DNA of 49,041 nucleotides from Bacteroidales bacterium (GCA_024401025.1 JAKSLV010000008.1:1-49041), one strand, 5' to 3'. Numbered from the stretch's first letter, positions 1 to 8,375 are shown. Notes: a model not told the origin generated them from the sequence alone. Program-made: numbers and translations.

Positions 1-52
1 AGCGCTCCTTGCCCGATTTCAATATTACTTTGGGATAATTGTACTGTCGCAT
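1..52 (-). CDS. N-terminus of an RlmI-like 23S rRNA methyltransferase (partial)
   Basis: A minus-strand ATG at 50-52 opens a frame running off the left edge, reading MRQYNYPKVILKSGKER. The KVILKSGKER stretch resembles the start of the PUA domain in the RlmI/YccW family of class I SAM-dependent 23S rRNA cytosine methyltransferases. The gene would be divergent from the ABC ATPase at 157, and TATCTTTG promoter elements on the minus strand lie just upstream of it. Only 17 codons are visible, so the family call is tentative. Confidence 0.45.
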   Translation of the reverse strand, partial: MRQYNYPKVILKSGKER

Positions 53-78
53 TTTTTTTACTATATATTTATAAAGTG

Positions 79-96
79 CAAAGATAATCAAAGATA
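79..96 (-). promoter_or_regulatory. Two overlapping-region -7 elements for the leftward gene
   Basis: On the minus strand TATCTTTG occurs twice (79-86 and 89-96), both matching the Bacteroidetes -7 consensus TAnnTTTG. They sit 27-44 nt upstream of the leftward ATG at 52. No clear TTTG -33 box was found at N19-21. Confidence 0.4.
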
Positions 97-127
97 TTTA
101 TTTACTGAAAATTTTTTTCTATATTTG
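97..127 (+). promoter_or_regulatory. Bacteroidetes-type promoter of the GldA-like gene
   Basis: TATATTTG at 120-127 matches TAnnTTTG. A degenerate -33 box, TTTA at 97-100, lies 19 nt upstream. The ATG at 157 follows 29 nt after the -7 box. Confidence 0.55.
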
Positions 128-156
128 CGATGTATTTATTTTGTCAAGGATAAGTT

Positions 157-1065
157 ATGTCACTTAAAATAGAGCATCTTGTAAAGACTTACGGCCAAAA
201 CAGGGCCGTGGACGATATCAGTTTCGAGATTGGCAGCGGCGAGGTTGTCGGTTTCCTGGGTCCTAATGGCGCCGGCAAGAGCACCACCATGAAGATCATA
301 ACCGGCTGCATTGCGGCCGACAGCGGCAGCGTGCTTATCAATGGCGCTGATATCAGCCAGGGCATGAAAGACCTGAAGCATCTGATAGGCTATCTGCCCG
401 AGAACAATCCGCTGTATCTGGGCATGTATGTGAGGGAGTATCTGGAGTATTCGGCACGGATGTATATGGCAGCCTCAGCCACAAAACAGGCCGTTGACTA
501 TTCCATTGATGCTGTGGGACTTGGCGAGCATCAGTTCAAGAAGGTTGGCGAGCTTAGCAAGGGCTACCGGCAGCGTACCGGAATTGCCCGCGCCATGGTG
601 CACAATCCCGAGATCCTGATACTGGACGAGCCCACCACAGGCCTGGATCCTAACCAGATTGTGGAGATACGAAACCTTATAAAGACCCTGGGCCGCGACA
701 AGACCGTGATCCTTTCCACCCACATCATGCAGGAGGCCGAGGCCGTCTGCAACCGCGCCATTATTATAAGGAAGGGCAGGATAGTGGCCGACGACAGCCT
801 GCAGGCCCTCAAGGAGCAGAATTCCAGAAATGTTGTTACAGTGGAGTTTGATAGGGAGGTAAGCATCAGCTCGCTGAAAAACATTGCCGGTGTGCTGGAT
901 GTGCAGGGCCAGGGACGCGAGTATCAGATAGTATCGGAAAACGATGCCGACGTGCGCCGCGCCGTTTTCGAGATGGCCGTCCGCGAGAATGCGCCTATTT
1001 TGCAGATGTACAAAAATAAGGGCTCGCTCGAAAATATTTTCCATGATTTAACATTCGGCAATTGA
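157..1065 (+). CDS. gldA: ABC transporter ATP-binding protein, GldA type
   Basis: Cytoplasmic ATPase subunit of an ABC-2-type exporter, 302 residues. Walker A is GPNGAGKST (about residues 35-43), the signature region is LSKGYRQR, and Walker B is ILILDEPTTGLDP, followed by the H-loop in LSTHIMQEAE. The C-terminal ~80 residues form the small extra domain seen in GldA-type proteins. In gliding flavobacteria GldA works with the GldF and GldG permeases; no permease gene lies beside it here, so its partners must be elsewhere. In non-gliding Bacteroidales this family is common and its substrate is unknown. The family call is strong and the gliding role is not implied. The gene has its own promoter and is followed by the ilvE promoter. 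Confidence 0.85.
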   Translation: MSLKIEHLVKTYGQNRAVDDISFEIGSGEVVGFLGPNGAGKSTTMKIITGCIAADSGSVLINGADISQGMKDLKHLIGYLPENNPLYLGMYVREYLEYSARMYMAASATKQAVDYSIDAVGLGEHQFKKVGELSKGYRQRTGIARAMVHNPEILILDEPTTGLDPNQIVEIRNLIKTLGRDKTVILSTHIMQEAEAVCNRAIIIRKGRIVADDSLQALKEQNSRNVVTVEFDREVSISSLKNIAGVLDVQGQGREYQIVSENDADVRRAVFEMAVRENAPILQMYKNKGSLENIFHDLTFGN

Positions 1066-1074
1066 TTTTTTGAT

Positions 1075-1082
1075 TACTTTTG
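1075..1082 (+). promoter_or_regulatory. -7 element of ilvE
   Basis: TACTTTTG matches TAnnTTTG and lies 45 nt upstream of the ilvE ATG, immediately after the preceding stop codon. No good -33 box was seen at the usual spacing. Confidence 0.45.
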
Positions 1083-1127
1083 CAGAATTGATGATTAAAA
1101 AAATTAAATAACATAATATAAAGCATT

Positions 1128-2168
1128 ATGAGCAGCAATAATGATTTCAATCCAGATTGGAGCAATATCGGATTCGGATATGTGAAGACCGATTACAATG
1201 TAAGATGCTACTACCGCGACGGCAAGTGGGGCGAGATAGAGGTTCACTCGGAGGAGACCATCACCATGACTATGGCAGCCACATGTCTCCACTACGGCCA
1301 GGAGAGCTTCGAGGGCCTGAAGGCTTACCGCGGCAAGGACGGCAAGGTTCGCCTGTTCCGTCCAGAGGAGAACGCAGCACGTATGCAGAGCACATCTCGC
1401 GGCATCCTGATGCCTGAGATGCCTACCGACCTCTTTGTGGAGATGGTAGAGAAGGTTGTGAAACTTAACGCCCGTTTTATTCCGCCTTACGGACACGGCG
1501 CTACACTTTATATACGTCCTTTGATGATTGGCGTGGGCCCTACAGTGGGTGTTAAGCCTTCACCAGAGTACCTGTTTATGATTTTCGTTACTCCGGTAGG
1601 TCCTTACTTCAAGGGCGGTTTCGCTACTGGCGATTATATGATTACCCGCGATTACGACCGTTCGGCTCCTCTCGGCACCGGCATCTACAAGGTGGGCGGC
1701 AACTACGCTGCTTCCCTCAAGGCCAACCACGAGGCTCACGCAAAGGGTTACATGAGCGAGTTTTATCTGGATGCCAAGGAGAAGAAGTATATCGACGAGT
1801 GCGGCGCTGCCAACTTCTTCGGTATCAAGGACAATACTTACGTTACTCCAAAGTCGTCGTCGATACTTCCTTCCATCACCAACAAGAGCCTCATGCAGCT
1901 TGCCGAGTACATGGGCCTGAAGGTGGAGCGCAGGGCTATTGCCGAGGACGAGCTGGAGACTTTTGAGGAGGCCGGCGCCTGCGGTACTGCCGCCGTTATC
2001 TCCCCAATCCACAAGATCGACGATCCTGTGGCTGGCAAGAGCTACGTTATTGCCAAGGACGGCAAGCCTGGTCCTATATCCACCAAGCTCTACGAGAAGT
2101 ACACTGCCATCCAGTTTGGCGAGTGCGAGGATCCATTTGGCTGGACCCGCGTTGTAGAGGGCATCTAG
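1128..2168 (+). CDS. ilvE: Branched-chain amino acid aminotransferase
   Basis: PLP-dependent class IV aminotransferase of 346 residues. It interconverts leucine, isoleucine and valine with their 2-oxo acids using glutamate/2-oxoglutarate. The fold-type-IV signature is clear: HYGQESFEGLKAYRG near residues 56-70, RPLMIG, and the PLP lysine in GIYKVGGNYAASL. The C-terminal part carries the conserved EAGACGTAAVISP phosphate-binding stretch. Length fits the IlvE group used by Bacteroidetes. It appears monocistronic, with its own -7 box upstream and a very strong intrinsic terminator downstream. Confidence 0.95.
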   Translation: MSSNNDFNPDWSNIGFGYVKTDYNVRCYYRDGKWGEIEVHSEETITMTMAATCLHYGQESFEGLKAYRGKDGKVRLFRPEENAARMQSTSRGILMPEMPTDLFVEMVEKVVKLNARFIPPYGHGATLYIRPLMIGVGPTVGVKPSPEYLFMIFVTPVGPYFKGGFATGDYMITRDYDRSAPLGTGIYKVGGNYAASLKANHEAHAKGYMSEFYLDAKEKKYIDECGAANFFGIKDNTYVTPKSSSILPSITNKSLMQLAEYMGLKVERRAIAEDELETFEEAGACGTAAVISPIHKIDDPVAGKSYVIAKDGKPGPISTKLYEKYTAIQFGECEDPFGWTRVVEGI

Positions 2169-2204
2169 TCCACCACTGATTTCATAGGCTTTTTTATTTA
2201 TATG

Positions 2205-2241
2205 ATGTGCGGATGTCTTTGGACGTCTGCACATTTTTTTT
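2205..2241 (+). terminator. Intrinsic terminator of ilvE
   Basis: A 13-bp stem (2205-2217 with 2222-2234, two G-T wobbles) closes on a 4-nt loop and runs into eight T residues. It lies 36 nt after the ilvE stop. Confidence 0.9.
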
Positions 2242-2339
2242 ATAAATTTTTATTTTATGTGACTGGTGTTATCTTATTAATTTATATGTTTTTATAAGTG
2301 TGATTGATAATTTTGACTAAAAAAAATCTTTTGAAAATA

Positions 2340-2370
2340 TTTGCAGTTGTAAAACAAAGTTGTAAATTTG
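2340..2370 (+). promoter_or_regulatory. Canonical Bacteroidetes promoter of the Panacea gene
   Basis: TTTG at 2340-2343, a 19-nt spacer, then TAAATTTG at 2363-2370: an exact match to TTTG-N19-TAnnTTTG. A TTG at 2368 that could open the frame earlier lies inside this -7 box, which is why the ATG at 2437 is preferred as the start. Confidence 0.85.
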
Positions 2371-2436
2371 CAACGAATTAACAACCGAAAAGGTTTCACG
2401 AAAAATCAGTTTTTTACAGGAAAAAATGAAAGAAAA

Positions 2437-2907
2437 ATGAAAAACGCAATTGAAATCGAGGACAGATACCTGTATCGCAGCCGGGAAGTATCTCTGATGC
2501 TGGCCGCGGCGTGCAATCAGCGGCGCCTCGTTGTTAACCACACCAAAATCCAGAAACTCCTGTTTCTGGTGTACGGATCGTATCTGGCCGTATACAACAA
2601 GCGCCTTACCGACGAGCATCCCGAGTGCTGGCCTTACGGGCCGGTGTTCCCAAAACTCAGGGAGGAGATGATGGGTGAGGATTTCTCGGAGGTTGCCATA
2701 GGCGACCGCCGGCTGTCCGGAATCCGCAACGACCGCAAGACGGCCGATGTGATAGACTTTGTGCTTGGCAAGTTTGGAGCGCAGACTATGGAAGCCCTTG
2801 TGGACTGGTGCGTAAACTCTGTTCCGTGCAAGGCCACTCCCGACAATGGCACCGTTATCAGCGACTATGTAATTAGAGATTTTTTCAACACTTTAATCAA
2901 GAAATAA
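2437..2907 (+). CDS. Panacea (DUF4065) domain protein, candidate antitoxin
   Basis: A 156-residue protein almost entirely made of the Panacea/DUF4065/SocA-like domain. The core TKIQKLLFLVYGSYLAVY and the following WPYGPVFPKLREEM motif match the family pattern (KLQKLLYF...GP.V). Panacea domains are known as versatile antitoxins that neutralise unrelated toxins encoded next door, and they also occur as proteolytic adaptors. The start at 2437 is chosen because the earlier in-frame TTG overlaps the promoter. The next gene begins 2 nt after the stop, so the two are certainly co-transcribed; it encodes a small membrane protein, which fits an antitoxin-toxin pair with the antitoxin first. Family call strong; TA function is inference. 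Confidence 0.8.
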   Translation: MKNAIEIEDRYLYRSREVSLMLAAACNQRRLVVNHTKIQKLLFLVYGSYLAVYNKRLTDEHPECWPYGPVFPKLREEMMGEDFSEVAIGDRRLSGIRNDRKTADVIDFVLGKFGAQTMEALVDWCVNSVPCKATPDNGTVISDYVIRDFFNTLIKK

Positions 2908-2909
2908 CC

Positions 2910-3284
2910 ATGGCAACCAAGAAAACCACCGAAACACAAAACAACAACGAGGCTTCAGAAAACAAGCGCTCATACACATGGCGCGGCAAGACATCCAAAA
3001 CCGAGCCTCAGAACGATCCCGACCTCAAGGACATTGAGTATCAGACCGGCATGCGCTACAATCAGGATACGCATCAGCGCAAGACAATGATGCGCTGGGT
3101 TATTATCCTGATATCCATCTGGCTGCTGGTGGTGCTCGTGTACATGGGCCTTAAGGGCGCCAGCATTTTCGAGTTCGAGACCACCGAGATTGTAACTCTG
3201 CTTACCACCACCACTGCCAATGTGATGGCTCTGGGGTATATCGTGCTCAAGGGACTCTTTGGCGATGTGTCGTTGAATAAGTAA
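2910..3284 (+). CDS. Small two-TM membrane protein paired with the Panacea gene
   Basis: A 124-residue protein not recognised as a known family. Residues 1-65 are highly charged and Asn/Lys/Thr-rich, predicted cytoplasmic. Two hydrophobic segments follow, around VIILISIWLLVVLVYMGL (residues 68-87) and the stretch ending in VMALGYIVLKGLFG (about 98-118). It starts 2 nt after the upstream Panacea gene, shares its promoter, and is followed by a terminator, making a closed two-gene unit. Small TM proteins are one of the toxin classes reported with Panacea antitoxins, so a membrane-active toxin is possible. It could equally be a membrane anchor or sensor partner. Function unknown. Confidence 0.75.
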   Translation: MATKKTTETQNNNEASENKRSYTWRGKTSKTEPQNDPDLKDIEYQTGMRYNQDTHQRKTMMRWVIILISIWLLVVLVYMGLKGASIFEFETTEIVTLLTTTTANVMALGYIVLKGLFGDVSLNK

Positions 3285-3293
3285 GAATGTGAT

Positions 3294-3346
3294 AAATTCC
3301 TATTGTATGTAGCGCTGCTGCATGCAATAGGAATTTTATTGTTTTT
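3294..3346 (+). terminator. Intrinsic terminator of the Panacea/membrane-protein unit
   Basis: A 12-bp perfect stem (3294-3305 with 3325-3336), extended by four more inner pairs, is followed by a T-rich tract. It starts 9 nt after the stop codon. Confidence 0.85.
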
Positions 3347-3435
3347 GTATTTGTATCAACCATTGGTTGATATCATTTTTTTGTATAATAATTAAAATAA
3401 TACACTTTAAATTTTTTTATTTACAAAATAGTATC

Positions 3436-3443
3436 TACATTTG
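3436..3443 (+). promoter_or_regulatory. -7 element of the lipoprotein gene
   Basis: TACATTTG matches TAnnTTTG, 55 nt upstream of the chosen ATG. The -33 region is T-rich but has no exact TTTG. Confidence 0.5.
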
Positions 3444-3498
3444 CCGCATCAAAAAATGCAATTAATTCTTTTTTTTGAAAACAACTAATTTAAATGAC

Positions 3499-4236
3499 AT
3501 GAAATCAACATTGTTTACTTTGTACCTCTTGATGTCTGTTGTGCTCTTTGCAGCTTGCGGAGATGCCGACGAAGAGGATACTAATGGGAAAAATGATGCT
3601 GGCGACTACATTGATGGCAGTATCATTGATAAGTTCTATGAGCCTGATACCCTTCAGGTTAGTTTTTGGTCAACTGCGCAGGGGTGTGATGCTACAGAAT
3701 TCTATTTGTACTTGGCTCGTATTGACAGTGTCGGAAAGTTTAAAGGGAACTACTGGAGTTCCATTTCAGAAAAGGGCAAGGACTATGTTGAATACTATGG
3801 AGATACAACTTTCTCTGGTTGGATAAATTTTTCTGCAGAGCGTTACTATGTCAGTGCTATGCCGCTGAACTCTATCTCGATAACAGCTGACAAGGATTTT
3901 GACGTAGAGCATCCTGCTGGCTCGTCTCTAAATGATGTTTTCACTTTGGAGTACGCAAGCGCTTACAACCTTATTCAAAGCAACTACAATCCTGATTTAA
4001 ACATTTTCCAATGGGGAGATTATCAAAAGATGCAGTTGTCGGAATTCAAGCCATTGCTATTGCCTTGCTTTAGGATGTATTTGATTTTCAACAAACTTCC
4101 CGAGAAACTCGGTACCTATCAATTTACTATCACATACGAGTATGGGAAAGATCCTGTCAGTGGCAAAGAGGTCAAGGTGGCTCCAGCGTTAGTAACTGCG
4201 GAGTTCACAGAGAAAGATTACGTGGCGAAAAACTAA
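3499..4236 (+). CDS. Lipoprotein of unknown function
   Basis: A 245-residue predicted lipoprotein. The signal peptide is MKSTLFTLYLLMSVVLFAAC with a lipobox LFAAC, then an acidic Asp/Glu-rich stretch, a common outer-surface export context in Bacteroidetes. The ATG at 3499 places the signal peptide at the very start; an upstream TTG at 3475 would add eight unlikely residues. The mature part has many aromatic and beta-prone segments and no motif I recognise. Base composition is visibly more AT-rich than the housekeeping genes around it, suggesting later acquisition. It stands alone between two terminators. Confidence 0.75.
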   Translation: MKSTLFTLYLLMSVVLFAACGDADEEDTNGKNDAGDYIDGSIIDKFYEPDTLQVSFWSTAQGCDATEFYLYLARIDSVGKFKGNYWSSISEKGKDYVEYYGDTTFSGWINFSAERYYVSAMPLNSISITADKDFDVEHPAGSSLNDVFTLEYASAYNLIQSNYNPDLNIFQWGDYQKMQLSEFKPLLLPCFRMYLIFNKLPEKLGTYQFTITYEYGKDPVSGKEVKVAPALVTAEFTEKDYVAKN

Positions 4237-4287
4237 CATATCCATATATTCTAAAAGGCATCTTGCCTTTGTGAATTCTAGATTAAA

Positions 4288-4334
4288 AATCCGGTTGCGT
4301 TTTATAAACCCAAATGCAACCGGATTCTTTTTTT
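4288..4334. terminator. Bidirectional terminator between convergent genes
   Basis: An 11-bp perfect inverted repeat (4288-4298 with 4316-4326) is flanked by an A run on the left and nine T residues on the right. It can therefore end the lipoprotein transcript on the plus strand and the ald transcript on the minus strand. Confidence 0.9.
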
Positions 4335-5528
4335 TTACAGCAGATACAAATCTATGCTTTTGCTTTCTATGCCCAGCATCTTGCCGAGGTGCGAGTTGGT
4401 GAGCAGGCCGCTGTAGCAGTATACCGAGGAGCGGAGCAGCGGCTCAAATGTTATCATCTGGTTTATTCCGCCGTTCTCTGATATCTCGTTTATAAGCGGA
4501 TACATCACGTTGCTTAAAGCGATGCTTGCTGTGCGCGGCACCAGTGATGTTATGTTGGGAAGGCAGTAATGTATTACGCCGCCGTGGCTGAATGTAGGCT
4601 TTTGGATGGTTGTGGGTCTCGAGGTTTCGAAACATGAGCCTGTTTCCACGTTCAGGTCCACAATCACCGAGCCTTTCTTCATCAGCGATATCATCTCCTG
4701 TGTTACGATGGGGTAGGGGTGGGAGTTTATCCTCTTGGCGCCTATCACCAGGTCGGCCGACTGCATGGCTTTCTCCAATACCTGAGGCTGAAGCACGGAT
4801 GTGAAGATGTCCTTGCCGAATTTCTGCGTGAAGCCAAGCAGCTTGTGCACCGTATCGTCGAAAATCTTTACCTCCGCGCCCAGACACTCCGCGGCCCTGG
4901 CTGCATACATTGCGGCGGTGCCCGTGCCTATTATCACCACTGATGCCGGCGATATTCCCGTGATGCCGCCCAGCAATACTCCCTTGCCTCCGCTCTGCTT
5001 GCCCAGCTGTCCGGCGCCTATCAGTATGGCGTTGCGCCCGCCTATCTCGCTGCTGATGTGGGTGATGGGGTAGAAGTCTTTCTCGGTTTGTATGTATTCC
5101 ATGGCCATGGCCACCACTTTCTTGCGCAGCATCAGCTCTATGCATTCACGGCTGGCGTGGGCTATCCCAAGGTGCGATATCAGGGTCTGGCCCTTCCTGG
5201 CCTTGGAGACCTCCTCTATGGTGAAGGCAGATGATTTTATCACTATGTCGGATTTCATCAGCTCTTCTTTGGAGGCTGATATGGTGGCTCCGGCTTCGCT
5301 GTATTGCCTGTCGCCGTAGCCTGCCTCCCTGCCGGCGCCCGATTCCACCATTATCCTGTGGTTGCCGGCTGCCAATACAGATACTCCCATGGGCGTAAGG
5401 GGCACTCGTGTGTCGGTATCAGGGTTGCTGCCCAATATGGATATCGACAGCTCGCGCCTGCCCAGCACCACCTCCTGCAGTTTCTCCTGGGGTATCACGG
5501 ATAATTCGGGTATGCACATTTCAGCCAT
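4335..5528 (-). CDS. ald: Alanine dehydrogenase
   Basis: NAD-dependent alanine dehydrogenase (L-alanine to pyruvate and ammonia), 397 residues. The N-terminal half carries VPLTPMGV and GAGREAGYGD, typical of the AlaDH/PNT family, and the Rossmann loop is IGTGTAAMYAARAAECLGAEV. The C-terminal VPRTASIALSN is also typical. The frame extends to 5645, but that would overlap tsaE by nearly 100 nt; the ATG at 5528 opens a normal N-terminus 20 nt after the tsaE stop. It is the last gene of the tetR-porX-tsaE-ald series and ends in a bidirectional terminator. It is slightly longer than classic AlaDH, as in other Bacteroidetes copies. Confidence 0.85.
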   Translation of the reverse strand: MAEMCIPELSVIPQEKLQEVVLGRRELSISILGSNPDTDTRVPLTPMGVSVLAAGNHRIMVESGAGREAGYGDRQYSEAGATISASKEELMKSDIVIKSSAFTIEEVSKARKGQTLISHLGIAHASRECIELMLRKKVVAMAMEYIQTEKDFYPITHISSEIGGRNAILIGAGQLGKQSGGKGVLLGGITGISPASVVIIGTGTAAMYAARAAECLGAEVKIFDDTVHKLLGFTQKFGKDIFTSVLQPQVLEKAMQSADLVIGAKRINSHPYPIVTQEMISLMKKGSVIVDLNVETGSCFETSRPTTIQKPTFSHGGVIHYCLPNITSLVPRTASIALSNVMYPLINEISENGGINQMITFEPLLRSSVYCYSGLLTNSHLGKMLGIESKSIDLYLL

Positions 5529-5548
5529 GGTGTTTTCTGTTTTTGGGG

Positions 5549-5977
5549 TTAGTGTATAGTCATCTGTCTGCTGTGGTCGCTTAGTTCCCTGATGTCTACG
5601 CAGATGTAGTTGTCGGGCAAGATGGGCTCCAGTATCTCGGGCCATTCTATCAGGCAGTAGTCTTGTCCGTAGATGTAGTCTTCGGCTCCGGCTGCCATTG
5701 CCTCCTCCAGGTCTTTTAGGCGGTAGAGGTCAAAATGGTATATGTGGCTGCCATCCTGGCATAGATAATCGTTTACTATAGAGAAAGTTGGCGAGCTTAC
5801 CTCATCCATTGCTCCAAGTGCCTTGCAGAGGGCTTTTATGAATGTTGTTTTGCCGCATCCCATGCCTGCGTTGAATATTATGCAGCGGCTTTCGGGATAT
5901 TTTTCTCTTATTATCTTCAGGAACTCCTGTGCTGTGTGGTCTATGGTGGCCAGCGTTTCTATTTTCAGTGTGTCCAT
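5549..5977 (-). CDS. tsaE: tRNA threonylcarbamoyladenosine biosynthesis ATPase TsaE
   Basis: A 142-residue P-loop ATPase of the TsaE/YjeE family, part of the TsaB-TsaD-TsaE complex that installs t6A at position 37 of ANN-decoding tRNAs. Walker A reads GMGCGKTTFIKALC (about residues 39-52), followed by the family motifs SSPTFSIVNDY and HFDLYRL, and LIEWPE near the C-terminus. The P-loop has Cys where most relatives have Ala. It lies 9 nt downstream of porX and 20 nt upstream of ald on the same strand. Confidence 0.92.
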   Translation of the reverse strand: MDTLKIETLATIDHTAQEFLKIIREKYPESRCIIFNAGMGCGKTTFIKALCKALGAMDEVSSPTFSIVNDYLCQDGSHIYHFDLYRLKDLEEAMAAGAEDYIYGQDYCLIEWPEILEPILPDNYICVDIRELSDHSRQMTIH

Positions 5978-5986
5978 TTTGTTTAT

Positions 5987-7552
5987 TTATATGTTTTTGG
6001 GTTTCAGTGTAATGAGCGGTATCAGCATTTCCTCCATAGATATGCCTCCGTGCTGGAAAGTGTCACGGTAATACTTGGCATAGTGGTTGAAGTTGTTGGG
6101 GTACGCCATGAAATCGCGGTTGCGGGCAAAGATGTACCTTGTGCTCAGGTTTGGCGATGGCAGCTGCGCTATCTTGGGCTCGCCCACGTCGAATACCTCT
6201 TTCCTGTTGTATTGGAGGTCTTTGCCTATCTTGTATCTTACGTTTGATGTAATTTCCTTCTCGCCGGTTACCTTTATTGGGTTTTGCACCCTCACGTTGC
6301 CGTGGTCGGTGGTAAGGATTACCTTGAAGTCTTTTTTGCCGAGTGTTTTTATCAGCGAGAGCAGGCTGGAGTGCTCAAACCATGTTTTTGTGAGAGCTCG
6401 GTATGATATCTCGTTGTCGGCCAGCTCGCGCATCATTGCGTTGTCGGTGCGGGCGTGCGATATCATGTCCACAAAGTTGTATACGGCAATGTGGAGCGGC
6501 GTGTCGGTGATGTTCTGGAGGTTTTCGGCTATCTTCTGCCCCTCGCGGTTGTTGAAAGTTTTTGTGTATGAGAATTTTATGTTGCAGCGGAAACGCCTCA
6601 GCATTGTCTGTATCAGCTCGGCCTCGTTGTTGTTTTTGGAGTGCAGCTCGTCCTCGTCGGTCCATAGGGTGGGGTAGAGGTCGTGTATCATAAGCGGCGT
6701 CAGGCCCGAGAACATGGCGTTTCTGGCATACTGTGTGGCCGTTGGCAGTATGGAGCAGAGTATTTCCTCTTTCTCCACGCTCAGGTATTCGGCTATTATG
6801 GGCTGCAGGGCCTTCCATTGGTCGAACCTCAGGTTGTCTATCACTATCCAGAACACCTTCTGACCCGAGTCTATCATAGGCAGTATCCTTTCCTTGAATA
6901 CGTCCATCTGCATCATCGGGCGTTTTTCCCTGGGGCCGTTCACCCATTTCTCGTAGTTTTTCTCTATGTATTTGCAGAACTCCTGTCCGGCCTCGTTTTT
7001 CTGATAGTTGAAAATCTCCGACAGGGCGGTTTTCTCTTCGTTTAGGTCCTGAAGCTTTATCTCCCATTCCACCAGCCTCTTGTATAGCGATGCCCATCCG
7101 TCGGTATCGCGCACCTGAGATATCTCGGCTCCCAGTTTCTGGAATTCCGACTGATACTCCTCGGCGGTTTTCTGGCTTACGAGGCGTTTGTTGTCGATGT
7201 TGCGTTTTATTGATGATAGTATCTGTAGCGGGTTTACGGGTTTTATCAGGTAGTCTGATACTTTGCTTCCAAGCGCCTCGTCCATAATCTCCTCGCCCTC
7301 GTTCTTTGTTATCATCACCACCGGCACGTCGTAGTTGATGTCGCGTATTGCCCTCAGGGTGTCTAGTCCGCTTAGTCCGGGCATGTTCTCGTCGAGAAAT
7401 ATAATATCGAAAGTGTTGTCCCTCACCAGGTCTATGGCGTCGGTGCCGTTGCTGGCCGTGGTTACGTCATAGCCCTTGCCCTTCAGGAATATTATCTGCA
7501 CCTTCAGGAGGTCTATCTCGTCGTCCACCCATAGTATTGTATTTCTCTTCAT
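5987..7552 (-). CDS. porX: PorX: response regulator with PglZ/alkaline-phosphatase-like domain
   Basis: A 521-residue protein with an N-terminal receiver domain (acidic pocket VDDEIDLL, phospho-acceptor Asp in IIFLDENMPG, Lys in YLIKPVNP) and a C-terminal PglZ phosphatase-fold domain. Metal-binding stretches in the latter include WIVIDNLRFDQW and LTTDHGNVRVQ. This is the architecture of PorX, which with the histidine kinase PorY controls T9SS gene expression in Porphyromonas gingivalis; PorX phosphodiesterase activity on cyclic oligonucleotides has been reported. No porY lies adjacent. It is 24 nt downstream of a TetR gene, so probably co-transcribed with it. Two other T9SS loci are in this window (porW at 10737, porP-porK at 46604). 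Confidence 0.92.
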   Translation of the reverse strand: MKRNTILWVDDEIDLLKVQIIFLKGKGYDVTTASNGTDAIDLVRDNTFDIIFLDENMPGLSGLDTLRAIRDINYDVPVVMITKNEGEEIMDEALGSKVSDYLIKPVNPLQILSSIKRNIDNKRLVSQKTAEEYQSEFQKLGAEISQVRDTDGWASLYKRLVEWEIKLQDLNEEKTALSEIFNYQKNEAGQEFCKYIEKNYEKWVNGPREKRPMMQMDVFKERILPMIDSGQKVFWIVIDNLRFDQWKALQPIIAEYLSVEKEEILCSILPTATQYARNAMFSGLTPLMIHDLYPTLWTDEDELHSKNNNEAELIQTMLRRFRCNIKFSYTKTFNNREGQKIAENLQNITDTPLHIAVYNFVDMISHARTDNAMMRELADNEISYRALTKTWFEHSSLLSLIKTLGKKDFKVILTTDHGNVRVQNPIKVTGEKEITSNVRYKIGKDLQYNRKEVFDVGEPKIAQLPSPNLSTRYIFARNRDFMAYPNNFNHYAKYYRDTFQHGGISMEEMLIPLITLKPKNI

Positions 7553-7576
7553 GGTACTGGTATTGTAGTTACTTGT

Positions 7577-8176
7577 TTATATTATGATTCCGTGCAGTAT
7601 CAGGTTCAGCAGCTGGTCGATCCTGGAGGTGAACTCCTCGGCGTCCTTGGTCCTGAATACGTAGTCCTCGATGCCCTTTACGGCCATTATCAGCGCCATG
7701 GCTGCCAGGTCGAGGTCCTGCACGTTGAACAGTTTCTTGTTTACTCCCTCTTCAAGTATGTCTTTAAACAGGCGTATCTCCTCCCTGTCGTACACGCGGT
7801 TTAGCCTTTCCACAAAATCTATATGGCGTAGTTTCGTGTTCTTGAGCGCGTTCTGGAAGTTGGTGTATATCTTTATGATGTTCATGCGTGTAAGCACGTA
7901 AACCTTTATCTTGTTTACCGGATTCTCGGTGGCGGCCAGCGCGTCTATTATGGTATGGCGGAATGCCACCGCCTCTGTGAGCACCACAGATTGGAATATC
8001 TGCTCCTTGCTCTTGAAGTAGTAATATATCGAGGCCTTTCCCTTGCCAGTGGCCTTGGCAATATGGTCCATTTTCGTCTTGTCGAATCCGTATTTGTTGA
8101 AAACCTGAGTCGCTATCTTTATGATTGCGTTTCGGTTTTGTGTTTTTTTCTCTGTCTCGTTTGGGTCCTTTGCCAT
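7577..8176 (-). CDS. TetR/AcrR family transcriptional regulator
   Basis: A 199-residue regulator with a TetR-type helix-turn-helix at residues 15-62: NAIIKIATQVFNKYGFDKT, then the recognition helix in KGKASIYYYFKSKEQIF. The C-terminal ligand-binding region is helical and not informative about ligand. It is the first gene of the minus-strand series tetR-porX-tsaE-ald and lies divergent from rprX across a 255-bp AT-rich gap. Autoregulation or control of the rprXY-porW side from the shared gap is plausible but not shown. Confidence 0.88.
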   Translation of the reverse strand: MAKDPNETEKKTQNRNAIIKIATQVFNKYGFDKTKMDHIAKATGKGKASIYYYFKSKEQIFQSVVLTEAVAFRHTIIDALAATENPVNKIKVYVLTRMNIIKIYTNFQNALKNTKLRHIDFVERLNRVYDREEIRLFKDILEEGVNKKLFNVQDLDLAAMALIMAVKGIEDYVFRTKDAEEFTSRIDQLLNLILHGIII

Positions 8177-8219
8177 ATTTTTTAGCCTTTATAGTGTTCC
8201 GTTTGTATCAAATTTGGCT

Positions 8220-8227
8220 CAAATATA
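8220..8227 (-). promoter_or_regulatory. -7 element of the tetR-porX series
   Basis: On the minus strand TATATTTG matches TAnnTTTG, 44 nt upstream of the tetR start. A TTTTG lies upstream but only 13 nt away, too close for a normal -33 box. Confidence 0.5.
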
Positions 8228-8375
8228 TTATCTTTTTTGGCAAAATAAAAACTTTTTTGCATTTTTTTGAATTTTTTATATTCTTGTCATTTGGTATAAT
8301 ATACTGATATAGTGTGTTATATGTTATTTTTTTGAAATTTTAATACTTTTATAACCATTATTAATACTTAGTTTT

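Noticed and set aside
2368-2436. TTG start for the Panacea gene
   Set aside because: The codon lies inside the -7 promoter element, so it would not be transcribed properly.
5529-5645. A longer ald N-terminus starting at 5645
   Set aside because: It would overlap tsaE by almost 100 nt in another frame; the ATG at 5528 begins at a normal position after the tsaE stop.
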